Below are positions 17,227 through 25,329 of a stretch of DNA of 64,000 nt, piece after piece. The position numbers and the translations under genes are program-made. This stretch comes from Candidatus Goldiibacteriota bacterium HGW-Goldbacteria-1 (GTDB taxonomy: Bacteria > Oederibacteriota > PGYV01): positions 96,450-160,449 of the forward strand of contig PGYV01000003.1 of NCBI GenBank assembly GCA_002839855.1. Direction: 5' to 3'. The notes beneath the pieces were generated by a model. The model did not search any database and was not told the DNA's origin. It was given only the letters and a program-made list of their open reading frames with translations. Numbering within the stretch: position 1 is the stretch's first letter; each line of letters begins with the position of its first letter.

Positions 17227-18230
17227 AGGTATCTGTAATCGGCGCGGGCGGATGGGGAACGGCACTGGCGCTTATACTGCATTCAAACGCAAACGAAGTG
17301 CTTATATGGGAATTTGTACCCGCCTACGCGGAAGAGCTTAAGCAGAAAAGGGAAAATGTAAAATTCCTTAAGGGCGTAAAAATACCGGATAATATTGAAA
17401 TAACAAATGATTTAAAACGCGCCATTGATTTCGCGGAAGTGGTTGTGCTGGCTGTGCCGTCGCACGTCATGCGTTCGCTGGCTTTAAATATAAAAAAATT
17501 AAACTATAAGAAAAAAATATTTGTAAGCGTGGCAAAAGGGATAGAACAGGACACTTTAAAGACTATGTCCGCTGTCATAAAACAGGTTTTAGGGCCGGTT
17601 CAGTTTGCGGTGCTTTCAGGGCCTTCGCACGCTGAAGAAGTGGGCAGGCAGGTTCCCACCACTGTGGTTGCGGCTTCCAAAAAAGCGGCTATTGCAAAAA
17701 AGATACAGGTGCTTTTTTCCAATAATGCGTTCAGAGTGTACAGCAGCACTGATATAAAGGGAGTTGAACTTGGCGGCAGTTTAAAAAATGTTATTGCCAT
17801 TGCCGCCGGGGTTTTAGACGGGCTTGGGCTTGGCGACAACACCAAAGCCGCGCTTATAACAAGGGGCCTTGCGGAAATGAAAAGGCTTGGCGTAAGGATG
17901 GGCGCGAAGGAAGACACTTTCTTTGGCCTTTCCGGAATAGGCGATTTAGTCGTAACCTGCGAAAGCAAACACAGCCGAAACAGGTCCGTGGGTGATCAAA
18001 TCGGGCAGGGCAAAAAAATAGATGATATATTAAAAGGTATGGAAATGGTGGCTGAAGGCGTAAAGACCGCGAAATCCGCCCATGACCTTTCAAAAAAATA
18101 CAAAGTGGAAATGCCGATAACAAATGAAATATATGAACTGATATATTCAGGTAAAGACCCAAAACAGTCCATTAGCGACCTTATGACAAGAAAGTTAAGG
18201 TCAGAGCGCGAACTGTTAAATAAAGAGTAG
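17223..18230 (+). CDS. gpsA: Glycerol-3-phosphate dehydrogenase [NAD(P)+]
   Basis: Reduces dihydroxyacetone phosphate to sn-glycerol 3-phosphate for phospholipid synthesis. The N-terminal Rossmann motif VIGAGGWGTALA is at residues 4-15. Conserved SGPSHAEEV, the ELGGSLKNVIAIAAGVLDG active-site helix with its catalytic Lys, and GLSGIGDLVVTC are present. The length of 335 is normal. It is translationally coupled to plsY, so acceptor synthesis and first acylation are encoded together. Confidence 0.97.
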   Translation: MKVSVIGAGGWGTALALILHSNANEVLIWEFVPAYAEELKQKRENVKFLKGVKIPDNIEITNDLKRAIDFAEVVVLAVPSHVMRSLALNIKKLNYKKKIFVSVAKGIEQDTLKTMSAVIKQVLGPVQFAVLSGPSHAEEVGRQVPTTVVAASKKAAIAKKIQVLFSNNAFRVYSSTDIKGVELGGSLKNVIAIAAGVLDGLGLGDNTKAALITRGLAEMKRLGVRMGAKEDTFFGLSGIGDLVVTCESKHSRNRSVGDQIGQGKKIDDILKGMEMVAEGVKTAKSAHDLSKKYKVEMPITNEIYELIYSGKDPKQSISDLMTRKLRSERELLNKE

Positions 18231-18242
18231 GGGGTACGGCAT

Positions 18243-18599
18243 ATGGAAATAAGGGATAAAAAGTACTACCCAATAAGGGAAGTGGCACAGATAACGGATG
18301 TCAAAGAGTCCGTAATAAGGTTCTGGGAGCAGAACTTTGATGAATTAAAACCCATAAAGAACAGGGTAGGGCAGAGAAAATATACAAAAAAAGACATTGA
18401 TGTTATCTTTATTATAAAAAGGCTTCTTTATGATGATGAATATAAAATAAGCGGCGCGCAGAAGAAGGTAAAAGAGATTCTTGCCGCGGAAGACGGCCAG
18501 CAGCTGGAACTTTTTGAACTTGAAGAGAAATTAGGCCAGCAGAAGATTGAAGATGTTAAAAAAGGACTTATGGAGTGCCTGGAAATATTAAGGAGTTAG
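18243..18599 (+). CDS. MerR family transcriptional regulator, short
   Basis: A 118-residue protein with an N-terminal MerR winged helix (~residues 6-75): YYPIREVAQITDV, then RFWEQNFDEL and RKYTKKDI as the wing, and the dimer helix RLLYDDEYKISGAQKKVKEIL. There is no C-terminal metal- or drug-binding domain, only a Glu-rich tail. This type is often found downstream of housekeeping genes with unknown targets. It begins 12 bases after gpsA and probably belongs to that operon. Confidence 0.88.
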   Translation: MEIRDKKYYPIREVAQITDVKESVIRFWEQNFDELKPIKNRVGQRKYTKKDIDVIFIIKRLLYDDEYKISGAQKKVKEILAAEDGQQLELFELEEKLGQQKIEDVKKGLMECLEILRS

Positions 18600-18631
18600 G
18601 AAAAACCTTTTAAACAAGGGCAAAAATATCC

Positions 18632-18660
18632 TTGAAACAAATAGTTCACAATGGTATATT
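18632..18660 (+). promoter_or_regulatory. Strong promoter upstream of tRNA-fragment array
   Basis: TTGAAA (18632-18637), a 17-base spacer, TATATT (18655-18660) with an extended TGG before it. Transcription should start near 18667 and run through the three tRNA-fragment/hairpin units and the tRNA-Pro genes. Confidence 0.65.
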
Positions 18661-18695
18661 ATAAAATCTTAGTTGTGCAATAACTTATTCGTATA

Positions 18696-18980
18696 GTCGG
18701 GGCGTAGCACCTGACGATAGATGAGGAAAAGATTTATGATAGTCGTCAGGTACACTTCCGCCTGACATGATAGATTTTATGTTTGAAAAGTCGGGGCGTA
18801 GCACCTGACGATTGATGAGGAAAACGCTTCATGATAATCGTCAGGTACACTATCCTCTCGATAGAATAGGAAATTAAGGTAAGGTCGGGGCGTAGCACCT
18901 GACGATTGATGAGGAATAGCTCTTCATGATAATCGTCTGGTACACTACCTCCCAGTAATGATAGTTTTTATGTTTGAATA
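18696..18980 (+). repeat. Three tandem tRNA-5'-end/hairpin units
   Basis: Three units start at 18696, 18790 and 18884 (94-base period), and the real tRNA-Pro forms the fourth at 18981. Each begins with the 13 bases GTCGGGGCGTAGC, identical to the 5' end of both tRNA-Pro genes. It then diverges into a hairpin with arms ACCTGACGAT and ATCGTCAGGT (9-11 bp, one mismatch in unit 3), closing with GTACACT. Units 1 and 3 are followed by an AT-rich linker (ATGATAG...TTTATGTTTGAAwA) that also precedes the real tRNAs. The 3' half of the tRNA is absent, so they cannot be functional tRNAs. They may be remnants or a small structured RNA family. Confidence 0.8.
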
Positions 18981-18982
18981 GT

Positions 18983-19057
18983 CGGGGCGTAGCGCAGTGG
19001 TAGCGCGCTTGGTTCGGGACCAAGAGGCCGGAGGTTCGATCCCTCTCGCCCCGACCA
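18983..19057 (+). tRNA. tRNA-Pro (anticodon CGG)
   Basis: The acceptor arms CGGGGCG (18983-18989) and CGCCCCG (19047-19053) pair fully. They are followed by the discriminator A and an encoded CCA. The anticodon stem CTTGG/CCAAG encloses loop TTCGGGA, giving anticodon CGG (Pro, codon CCG). The T-arm has GGTTCGATCC. Confidence 0.93.
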
Positions 19058-19125
19058 TGAGATATAGTATTAAGAAGTATATATAACAAATAAGATTCCG
19101 GGCATACTCCACCCGGTAATCGTTG

Positions 19126-19168
19126 CAGGAGATTGCCTGACAGCAAGTGTCAGGGAAATTTACTCCTG
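19126..19168 (+). other. Nested hairpin between the two tRNA genes
   Basis: The inner stem is CCTGACA (19136-19142) with TGTCAGG (19148-19154) and loop GCAAG. The outer stem is CAGGAG (19126-19131) with CTCCTG (19163-19168). It lies in the tRNA spacer and may be a processing signal or part of a small RNA. It shares the CCTGAC word with the hairpins of the upstream units. Confidence 0.45.
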
Positions 19169-19196
19169 AAATGACAGTTTTTATGTCCGTAAAGGT

Positions 19197-19273
19197 CGGG
19201 GCGTAGCGCAGTTGGCTAGCGCGTTCGCTTGGGGTGCGAGAGGTCGCTGGTTCAAATCCAGTCGCCCCGACCA
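19197..19273 (+). tRNA. tRNA-Pro (anticodon GGG)
   Basis: Acceptor CGGGGCG (19197-19203) pairs with CGCCCCG (19263-19269), then A and encoded CCA. The anticodon loop TTGGGGT gives GGG (Pro, codons CCC/CCU). The T-arm is CTGGTTCAAATCCAG. It shares its acceptor and D-arm sequence with the tRNA-Pro 140 bases upstream. Confidence 0.93.
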
Positions 19274-19315
19274 GTAATTTTAATAAAAAAAACCAACTAA
19301 ATAACCGGTGAAAAT

Positions 19316-20035
19316 GTGAAGAAAAGCCTGGCAGTTTTGGCAGTCCTTTTGTGGGCAGCGTGCATACATGCTGAAAGCGTTGATGTAAACCATTTTCTTG
19401 AATGCCCGTCAGTTTCCGGTGAAAGCGGCTTTATTTATAACCCTTCGGCTTATTCCCTTGGATACGGCAATTTAAGCGCCGGCATTCACCAATTTATGTT
19501 CAAACTTAATTATGGCTTTATAGATATCTTGGAAGCCGGATTTACCTTTGATTACGGAGAGACCAGCGATTTTGTGCAGGCGCTTAAAAATATAGACTTG
19601 AACCTTAAAGTAAGGCCTTTTAATGAAGAAGAGCATTACGTAACGGCCGCTTTTGGAATTGAAAACATGCCCGTGAATCTGCTTGAAGGTTTTGGCGACA
19701 GGATGAGTATTTACGCGGTTGCTTCAAGAAAACTTTTTGACTGGGGTTTTAACCTTTCTGTGGGTTTTAAGAACAACATCCGGGGCAATGAATTAAAACC
19801 GCTTGAATGGAACTTTTTTGCCGACGCGGCAAAGGTAATAAACGATACAGTAATGGTAATTGCGGAGTATGAAGACGGCAATCTTAATGCCGGCGTAAAG
19901 ATAAGTATCAGTTATAACCTGAATGTGGAAGCGTATGTAGAAAGGTTAAACCGCACCGGGGATTTAAAAAGTTTTGGAGAATTTCTGCAGGAACACTTCA
20001 TATTCGGGATTACTTTCATTCAAAAGGCGTATTAA
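19316..20035 (+). CDS. Secreted barrel-like protein, YjbH-like N-terminus
   Basis: A 239-residue exported protein. The GTG start gives a signal peptide (Lys-Lys, hydrophobic core, cut after His-Ala). The early mature segment SGFIYNPSAYSLGYGNLSAG resembles the start of YjbH-type exopolysaccharide-associated outer-membrane proteins (GxxxTPSAxxLxxGxLxxG). The rest is alternating beta-strand pattern ending in Tyr. The function is unknown and a beta-barrel in the outer membrane is inferred. The RBS is weak. It overlaps the acylphosphatase start by one base. Confidence 0.75.
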   Translation: MKKSLAVLAVLLWAACIHAESVDVNHFLECPSVSGESGFIYNPSAYSLGYGNLSAGIHQFMFKLNYGFIDILEAGFTFDYGETSDFVQALKNIDLNLKVRPFNEEEHYVTAAFGIENMPVNLLEGFGDRMSIYAVASRKLFDWGFNLSVGFKNNIRGNELKPLEWNFFADAAKVINDTVMVIAEYEDGNLNAGVKISISYNLNVEAYVERLNRTGDLKSFGEFLQEHFIFGITFIQKAY

Positions 20036-20313
20036 TGTCGGAAATGGCCGGCGTGTTAATAACGGTAAGCGGAATGGTGCAGGGTGTGGGCTATCGCTGG
20101 CACTGCAGGCAGCAGGCAGCCGCGCTGGGGCTTAAAGGGTACGTGAAAAATCTGGAAAACGGCGATGTGGAACTTAAAGTATTTGGGGAGCGCGGGGATA
20201 TAAACGGGCTGATATCTGAAATCACAGGGCGTGATAAGCCTTTTGCCGTGACAGGCATAAAAATTGATGACATATCTTTTGATAAAAGTTATAATGATTT
20301 TGTAATATTGTAA
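20035..20313 (+). CDS. Acylphosphatase
   Basis: Hydrolyses acyl phosphates such as acetyl phosphate or 1,3-bisphosphoglycerate. The active-site pattern VQGVGYRWHC supplies the catalytic Arg21, and GYVKNLENGDVEL supplies Asn39. The 92-residue length matches the family. The start overlaps the previous stop (TAATG). The physiological substrate is not known in most bacteria. Confidence 0.93.
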   Translation: MSEMAGVLITVSGMVQGVGYRWHCRQQAAALGLKGYVKNLENGDVELKVFGERGDINGLISEITGRDKPFAVTGIKIDDISFDKSYNDFVIL

Positions 20314-20341
20314 TACGCTTTTTAAAAAAGCCGGGGGGGCT

Positions 20342-21451
20342 ATGAAGAAAAAAAAGAAAGCGGCAGTGGGAAAAAAGAAGATAATTAAAAAGGTTAAAAG
20401 CAAAAAGATAAAGAAAACTGTTGTATCAGTAATTGCAAAAAAGCCGGGGAAGAAAGCTGCAAAAAAAGAGGAACCATCCGAACTTGCCGAAGATTTTGCC
20501 GCCGATACGGAATCTGAACAGGATACCGAGGATGTTTCAGGGGACAAAATAAACATAAAGCGGGACCTTATTTTAAAAGGGATTGAAGATGAAGAGGAAG
20601 ATGAAAAATCCATATTAAAAGCGGTAAACGGCAAGGACGCCCTTGCCCTGTACTTTGACGAAATAAGGGCGGAAAAGGTATTAAGCGCGGAAGAAGAACG
20701 CGACCTTATTATTAAAACGCAGCACGGCGATGACATTGCCAAGGCAAAGCTGACCAAGGCAAATCTGAAACTTGTGGTGAAAATAGCAAAAAAATATGAA
20801 TACTTTGGCGTGCCTTTAATTGATCTTATTGAAGAGGGCAATATAGGCCTTTTAAAAGCGGTTGATAAGTTTGAAGTGGAGCGGGGGTTTCGGTTCAGCA
20901 CATACGCCACCTGGTGGATAAAGCAGTCCATAAACAGGGCTATTGCCAACCAGAAAAACACAATAAGAATACCGGTGCATATACTGGATGTATATCATAA
21001 GTATTTAAAGCTTCTGGAAAAAGAAGTAAAAGATAAAGGTAAAATTCCGGAAAATTACGATATGGCAAGGAAATTAAGAATAGACCCTATTAAATTAAAT
21101 GAGATACTTAACATTATTAAGTCGCCAAAGTCCCTTGACCTTGAATATGAAAGCGAAGACGGCGAAGGCGGCAGGTCTTTAAAAGACACCGTTGAAGATA
21201 TGGTACAGGCAAAACCGGACCAGGAACTGTTTGACATTGAAAAAAAAGAAACTATGATGGAACTTATCCGTATGTTAAAACCAAACGAACAGCAGGTAAT
21301 AATCTGCAGGTTTGGCCTGGAGAATAAACAGATACTGACACTGGAAGACATAGGCAAAAAACTTAAACTTACGCGCGAGCGTATCAGGCAGATAGAGGCA
21401 ATTGCAATAAAAAAACTTAAGTATTTTATGAAGACCGCCGACAAAAAATAA
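20342..21451 (+). CDS. RNA polymerase sigma-70 factor, RpoD-like
   Basis: A primary-type sigma factor of 369 residues. Region 1.2 (ALALYFDEIRAEKVLSAEEE, from ~98), region 2 (KLVVKIAKKYEYFGVPLIDLIEEGNIGLLKAV, then GFRFSTYATWWIKQSI), region 3, and region 4 (LTLEDIGKKLKLTRERIRQIE, ~332-355) are all present. Region 1.1 is absent and replaced by ~45 residues that are nearly half Lys, followed by an acidic stretch. It could be the housekeeping sigma factor or a close RpoS/SigA-type paralogue; region 2.4 resembles the primary group. The RBS is a G-run. Confidence 0.9.
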   Translation: MKKKKKAAVGKKKIIKKVKSKKIKKTVVSVIAKKPGKKAAKKEEPSELAEDFAADTESEQDTEDVSGDKINIKRDLILKGIEDEEEDEKSILKAVNGKDALALYFDEIRAEKVLSAEEERDLIIKTQHGDDIAKAKLTKANLKLVVKIAKKYEYFGVPLIDLIEEGNIGLLKAVDKFEVERGFRFSTYATWWIKQSINRAIANQKNTIRIPVHILDVYHKYLKLLEKEVKDKGKIPENYDMARKLRIDPIKLNEILNIIKSPKSLDLEYESEDGEGGRSLKDTVEDMVQAKPDQELFDIEKKETMMELIRMLKPNEQQVIICRFGLENKQILTLEDIGKKLKLTRERIRQIEAIAIKKLKYFMKTADKK

Positions 21452-21492
21452 CATATCCGGCACATTTACAAAATAGAAAAGGGGTAATTTTG

Positions 21493-22011
21493 ATGGAAAA
21501 GCAGATTAAAAAAGTCATTAAAGATGTTGTGGATTTTCCAAAGAAAGGGATAATTTTTAAGGATGTAACGCCGGTGTTTGCTGATGCGGCGGTTTTCAAG
21601 AAGCTTATTAACGCTCTGGCTAAAAGGTATTCAGGCAAAAAAATAGATGCCATAGTGGGCGTTGAATCCAGGGGATTTATTATAGGCGCGCCGCTTGCCT
21701 ATAAGCTTGGGCTTCCGTTTGTGCCTGTAAGAAAACCCGGAAAACTTCCGCGCGAAACATATAAAGAAGAATACGCCCTTGAATACGGCACCAACACACT
21801 GGAAATTCATAAGGATGCCATTAAAAAAGGCGGTAAAGTAATAATTGTGGATGACCTGCTGGCCACAGGCGGAACTATGGAAGCGTCCGCCAAGCTGGCA
21901 GAACGCTGCGGCGCCAAAGTTGCGGAAATGGTATTTGTGGTGGAACTTGATTTTCTTAAAGGCAGGGAAAAGTTAAATAATTATAAAGTCTATTCAATAG
22001 TACATTATTGA
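21493..22011 (+). CDS. apt: Adenine phosphoribosyltransferase
   Basis: Salvages adenine with PRPP to AMP. Typical segments are VVDFPKKGIIFKDVTPV, VGVESRGFIIGAPLAY, FVPVRKPGKLPRET and the PRPP-binding loop VIIVDDLLATGGTMEA (~117-128). The 172-residue length is normal. The ATG at 21493 is chosen over TTG 21490, because AGGGG lies about eight bases upstream. Its stop overlaps the region of the next gene's start. Confidence 0.96.
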   Translation: MEKQIKKVIKDVVDFPKKGIIFKDVTPVFADAAVFKKLINALAKRYSGKKIDAIVGVESRGFIIGAPLAYKLGLPFVPVRKPGKLPRETYKEEYALEYGTNTLEIHKDAIKKGGKVIIVDDLLATGGTMEASAKLAERCGAKVAEMVFVVELDFLKGREKLNNYKVYSIVHY

Positions 22012-22013
22012 TA

Positions 22014-23873
22014 ATGCCCATACTTCAAAATACCGCCGTTGTTATGCTGACGGCGGTTCTCTTTTTAATCATAACAGGCGCCGGCGCCCTATTTTTAAGG
22101 GCAATTAAATCAGAACCTGAAAAAGGGGCGGATTTTATAATATTTTCTTTTGCGTCCGGCGCGGTTTTATTCTCTCTTGTAATTCTTACTGTGGGCAGGG
22201 CGGGGTTTTATACACTGCCGGCAATGCTTGTTATAGGCGCTGTATTTGCCGTGTGCGCGGGATTTTCCGCGGGGCGGTTTTTTGAATCAATAAAAGAGAC
22301 AGTAAAGTCTTTTTCCGGTGTTAAAGGATTTATTGCCATAGGCGTGTTATTGCTTGCGCTGCCAAGGTTTATATCGGTCTTTTTTAATATTTTTGTCCCA
22401 AATACTTCATGGGACACAATGGCGTACCACTACGCCATACCTTCAATTTATCAGCAGGCAGGGCAGATAACCTACATTCCATATATGTTTCATTCCAACT
22501 GGCCGCAGAATCTTGAACTTATTTTTGGCTGGTCAATGACAGTTTTCAATGACACGCTGGCGGGCGGCGCGGCTTTTATTTTTGCGGCAATGCTTTTATT
22601 AACCGTATTTCGGTTTGGACAGAAAGTTTCATCCGCGCGCGCGGGAATAATTGCGGCATCTATTGTCTGTGCTTTTGCTGTTTTTAAAAGGGAAGCGGTA
22701 AACGGGTATGTGGATACAGGGCTTGCTTTTTATGAAACTGCCGCCGCATACGGCGTGTTTTTATATATGCATTCAAAGAACCGCGCCCATTTAGGCGCTG
22801 CCGCTTTTGCGGCTGCCGGCGCGGCGTCGGTTAAAATACTTGGGCTTTTTTCGGCTGCATTTCTGCCGTTTTTTATACTGCTGGCGGATTATATTTATAA
22901 TGGTAAAGAAAAAAAACTGCGTATTATGGATGCCGTATTCTTTGGTATAATTGCCTGCCTTGCCGCGGCGCCGTGGTACATTAAAAGTTTTGTGGATACG
23001 GGAAATCCCGTATGGCCTTTTGCGTACGGCATTTTTGGCGGTAATAACTGGACTAAAGAGTTGTCCGATTTCCGCAGCGCCTATTACGGCGAACACGGAA
23101 GCGGAAGGGGCATTTTAAACCTGCTGTCGCTGCCGCTGTCTGTGATTACATCCAAAAACATGGATGGGTACGCGGGAAATAATTTTATATTCCTGTATCT
23201 AATGCTTCCGTTCTCGCTGTATATGGCTTTTGTTAAAAAACATAAAGACACATTATTATTGCTGCTGTTAACCGCGTGTTTTTTGGTTTTCTGGGTGGCA
23301 TCCAGCCAGTTTGTAAGGTTTCTCTTCCCGGGGCTTGTTATATTTACGGTTTTAAGCGCGGCCGCGGCGGATTATATATTTTCTATGGACAAGAAAGTAT
23401 TTTTAAAAATATTAACAGGCGGCTGCGTTTTATACCTTTTGTTATACTCCTACCCGTTTAAGTACGAAGGCGATTTTGCGGGCGTTAAAACATTTGCGGG
23501 GATAATAGACAGGGAAAAATACCTTGAAGGCAATATGGATAATTATAAACTTTTTAAAAAGATAAACGCTGATAATGATATAACAGGCAAAATAGTATTT
23601 TTCAGGGAGATAAGGGGATATTACCTGAAAAAAGATTACATCTGGGGCGACCCTTCAAATCAGGCTCTTATTGGGTATAATAATACTTCAGATACACTTA
23701 AAGACCTGCGTGATAACGGTGTGAATTATGTTGTAATGAATTCAAATATTTATTCCAAAATAGGGGATGGATATACTGAAACTGTGTTTGAAATAATGAA
23801 TGAAATAACGGGCAAACACTCTGAATTAAAATACTGCGAAAAAGGGGTCTGCCTTTATAAACTTATAAGATGA
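22014..23873 (+). CDS. Polytopic membrane protein, GT39-like
   Basis: A ~619-residue protein with about 12 hydrophobic segments. The first luminal loop has SWDTMAYHYAIPSIYQQAG, resembling the acidic loop of dolichyl/undecaprenyl-phosphate-sugar transferases (GT39/ArnT fold). The C-terminal ~130 residues are soluble, as in that superfamily. A role transferring sugars from a lipid carrier is inferred only from this architecture. ATG 22014 is three bases past the apt stop; TTG 22008 is an alternative. No RBS is visible, so translation may be coupled to apt. Confidence 0.75.
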   Translation: MPILQNTAVVMLTAVLFLIITGAGALFLRAIKSEPEKGADFIIFSFASGAVLFSLVILTVGRAGFYTLPAMLVIGAVFAVCAGFSAGRFFESIKETVKSFSGVKGFIAIGVLLLALPRFISVFFNIFVPNTSWDTMAYHYAIPSIYQQAGQITYIPYMFHSNWPQNLELIFGWSMTVFNDTLAGGAAFIFAAMLLLTVFRFGQKVSSARAGIIAASIVCAFAVFKREAVNGYVDTGLAFYETAAAYGVFLYMHSKNRAHLGAAAFAAAGAASVKILGLFSAAFLPFFILLADYIYNGKEKKLRIMDAVFFGIIACLAAAPWYIKSFVDTGNPVWPFAYGIFGGNNWTKELSDFRSAYYGEHGSGRGILNLLSLPLSVITSKNMDGYAGNNFIFLYLMLPFSLYMAFVKKHKDTLLLLLLTACFLVFWVASSQFVRFLFPGLVIFTVLSAAAADYIFSMDKKVFLKILTGGCVLYLLLYSYPFKYEGDFAGVKTFAGIIDREKYLEGNMDNYKLFKKINADNDITGKIVFFREIRGYYLKKDYIWGDPSNQALIGYNNTSDTLKDLRDNGVNYVVMNSNIYSKIGDGYTETVFEIMNEITGKHSELKYCEKGVCLYKLIR

Positions 23874-23904
23874 CCGGCATTGTGCCGAAATAACGGGAGG
23901 TTGT

Positions 23905-25164
23905 ATGAAGAGAAAAATGTTAGTGTTGGGTTCGGTCTTATTGGTTCTTATGTTCCTGGCAGGATGCGGCAAGCCGTTTCACAAACAGCTTGACGAGGCG
24001 CTTACGGCGGGCAATTATCAGGCGGCTGTGGATTTAATTGAAGCGGAAAAGTTAAAACCCAAGGAAAATGTTTATTCCGAAAAGAATGAGATCCTATATT
24101 ATATGGATAAAGGCGCGGTATTACAGGTATTGAAAGAGTATGAAGAAAGCTGCAGCCTTATGTCAAAAGCGGATGAACTGGTAGATAAACTTTACACCAA
24201 AAGTGTGCTGGACGAAACTGCGGCATTTTTGTCAAGTGACCTGAACATAAAATACAGGGGAGAAGATTTTGAAAGCGTTATGTTAAGCATAGTGGCCATG
24301 CTTAATTACATGTATCAGGGGCAGTATGAAAAAGGTGTTATAGAATCAAGAAAGGTAAATAATAAATTGAAATACTTTGAAGCGGAATACGGGGACAAGG
24401 CGATATACACAGAAGACCCGCTTGCGCGCTATCTGGCAGGATTCTGCTACGAAGCATCGGGTTATTATAATGAAGCGTATATTGATTACAAACTTGCGGC
24501 CGCGGCGTGCGAAAAGTATGAAAGTATTTACGGCGTAAGCGTTCCGGAAATTATGAAGGCAAGCGCGGTTTCAATGGCGGAAGCCAACAGGTTTGAAGAT
24601 GACGTGGAATATTATAAAAGTAAATGGGGCGCGCTGGATTATACAAAAAAAGAGCAGCTTGCAGGCAATTCAGAAGTGCTGCTTGTGATATATGACGGCC
24701 TTCCCGCGTATAAGGTGGAAGACAAGAATTTCCTGACAGGCATAGCCCTTCCCAAATATCAGAAGAGGGACAGCTGGCTGGAAGATGTAGAGGTTAAGTG
24801 CAAAGAAACAGTGTGCCCCGTGCAGCTTGTACAGGACCAGGCAGCAATATCGTATAAGAATCTGGAGACGAAAAACGGTATCATGATGTTAAAAGGTGTT
24901 GGCAGGGGCGTGGCAAAAACAATAATGAAAAACATTCCGCTTGGTTCGTTGTTTGTAGGCGAAGAAAGGGCAGACACAAGGTGCTGGAGGACAATTCCTT
25001 CCAGGTTCCACCTTGTAAGGATAAAGCTTGCCCCGGGCCAGCATGAAATAAAGGTTACATTAAAAGCAGCCCCAGGCGATAAATTACACACAGACAGGGA
25101 AGAAATAATAACAACAAAGCTTGTAAAAGGCCAGAAAAAGGTCTATCCCGTCTACGCGTTTTAA
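23905..25164 (+). CDS. TPR-type lipoprotein, COG3014-like
   Basis: A 419-residue lipoprotein: signal peptide with lipobox LAGC at residues ~18-21. The first ~220 residues are helical repeats with TPR-like pattern (LTAGNYQAAVDLIE, YMYQGQYEKGVIESRKVN, ARYLAGFCYEASGYYNEAYIDYKLA). The C-terminal half is beta-rich. This matches the uncharacterised COG3014 family as I remember it; its function is unknown. It has a clear RBS (GGGAGG). A palindrome with a trailing T-run follows the stop. Confidence 0.78.
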   Translation: MKRKMLVLGSVLLVLMFLAGCGKPFHKQLDEALTAGNYQAAVDLIEAEKLKPKENVYSEKNEILYYMDKGAVLQVLKEYEESCSLMSKADELVDKLYTKSVLDETAAFLSSDLNIKYRGEDFESVMLSIVAMLNYMYQGQYEKGVIESRKVNNKLKYFEAEYGDKAIYTEDPLARYLAGFCYEASGYYNEAYIDYKLAAAACEKYESIYGVSVPEIMKASAVSMAEANRFEDDVEYYKSKWGALDYTKKEQLAGNSEVLLVIYDGLPAYKVEDKNFLTGIALPKYQKRDSWLEDVEVKCKETVCPVQLVQDQAAISYKNLETKNGIMMLKGVGRGVAKTIMKNIPLGSLFVGEERADTRCWRTIPSRFHLVRIKLAPGQHEIKVTLKAAPGDKLHTDREEIITTKLVKGQKKVYPVYAF

Positions 25165-25185
25165 TTTGTTTTGTCTTCTAATGTA

Positions 25186-25220
25186 GAGGCGCAACATGTT
25201 GCGTCTCGTCTTTTGATGTT
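25186..25220 (+). terminator. Palindromic hairpin after the COG3014-like gene
   Basis: CGCAACATGTTGCG (25190-25203) is a perfect palindrome. It extends to GAGG...TCTC with one G-T pair and is followed by GTCTTTT. It resembles dispersed GTAGAGrCGC-type repeats known in several phyla and may act as a terminator. Confidence 0.5.
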
Positions 25221-25329
25221 TAGTATTTAGGTGTGGTAGACGCGGGTCTTCAGCCCGCGGTAGTTGAGTTGTTGTTTGTCATATGTTTTTTAAAGTTTAA
25301 TTTTATATAAACATATAAAAGGAGAAATT

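Noticed and set aside
18696..18980. Three extra tRNA genes
   Set aside because: Only the first 13 bases match tRNA-Pro; there is no 3' acceptor strand, T-arm or anticodon arm.
20056..20961. A 301-codon minus-strand frame rich in Ser and Phe
   Set aside because: It lies opposite the acylphosphatase and sigma-factor genes, has no family resemblance, and its composition mirrors the Lys/Glu-rich coding strand.
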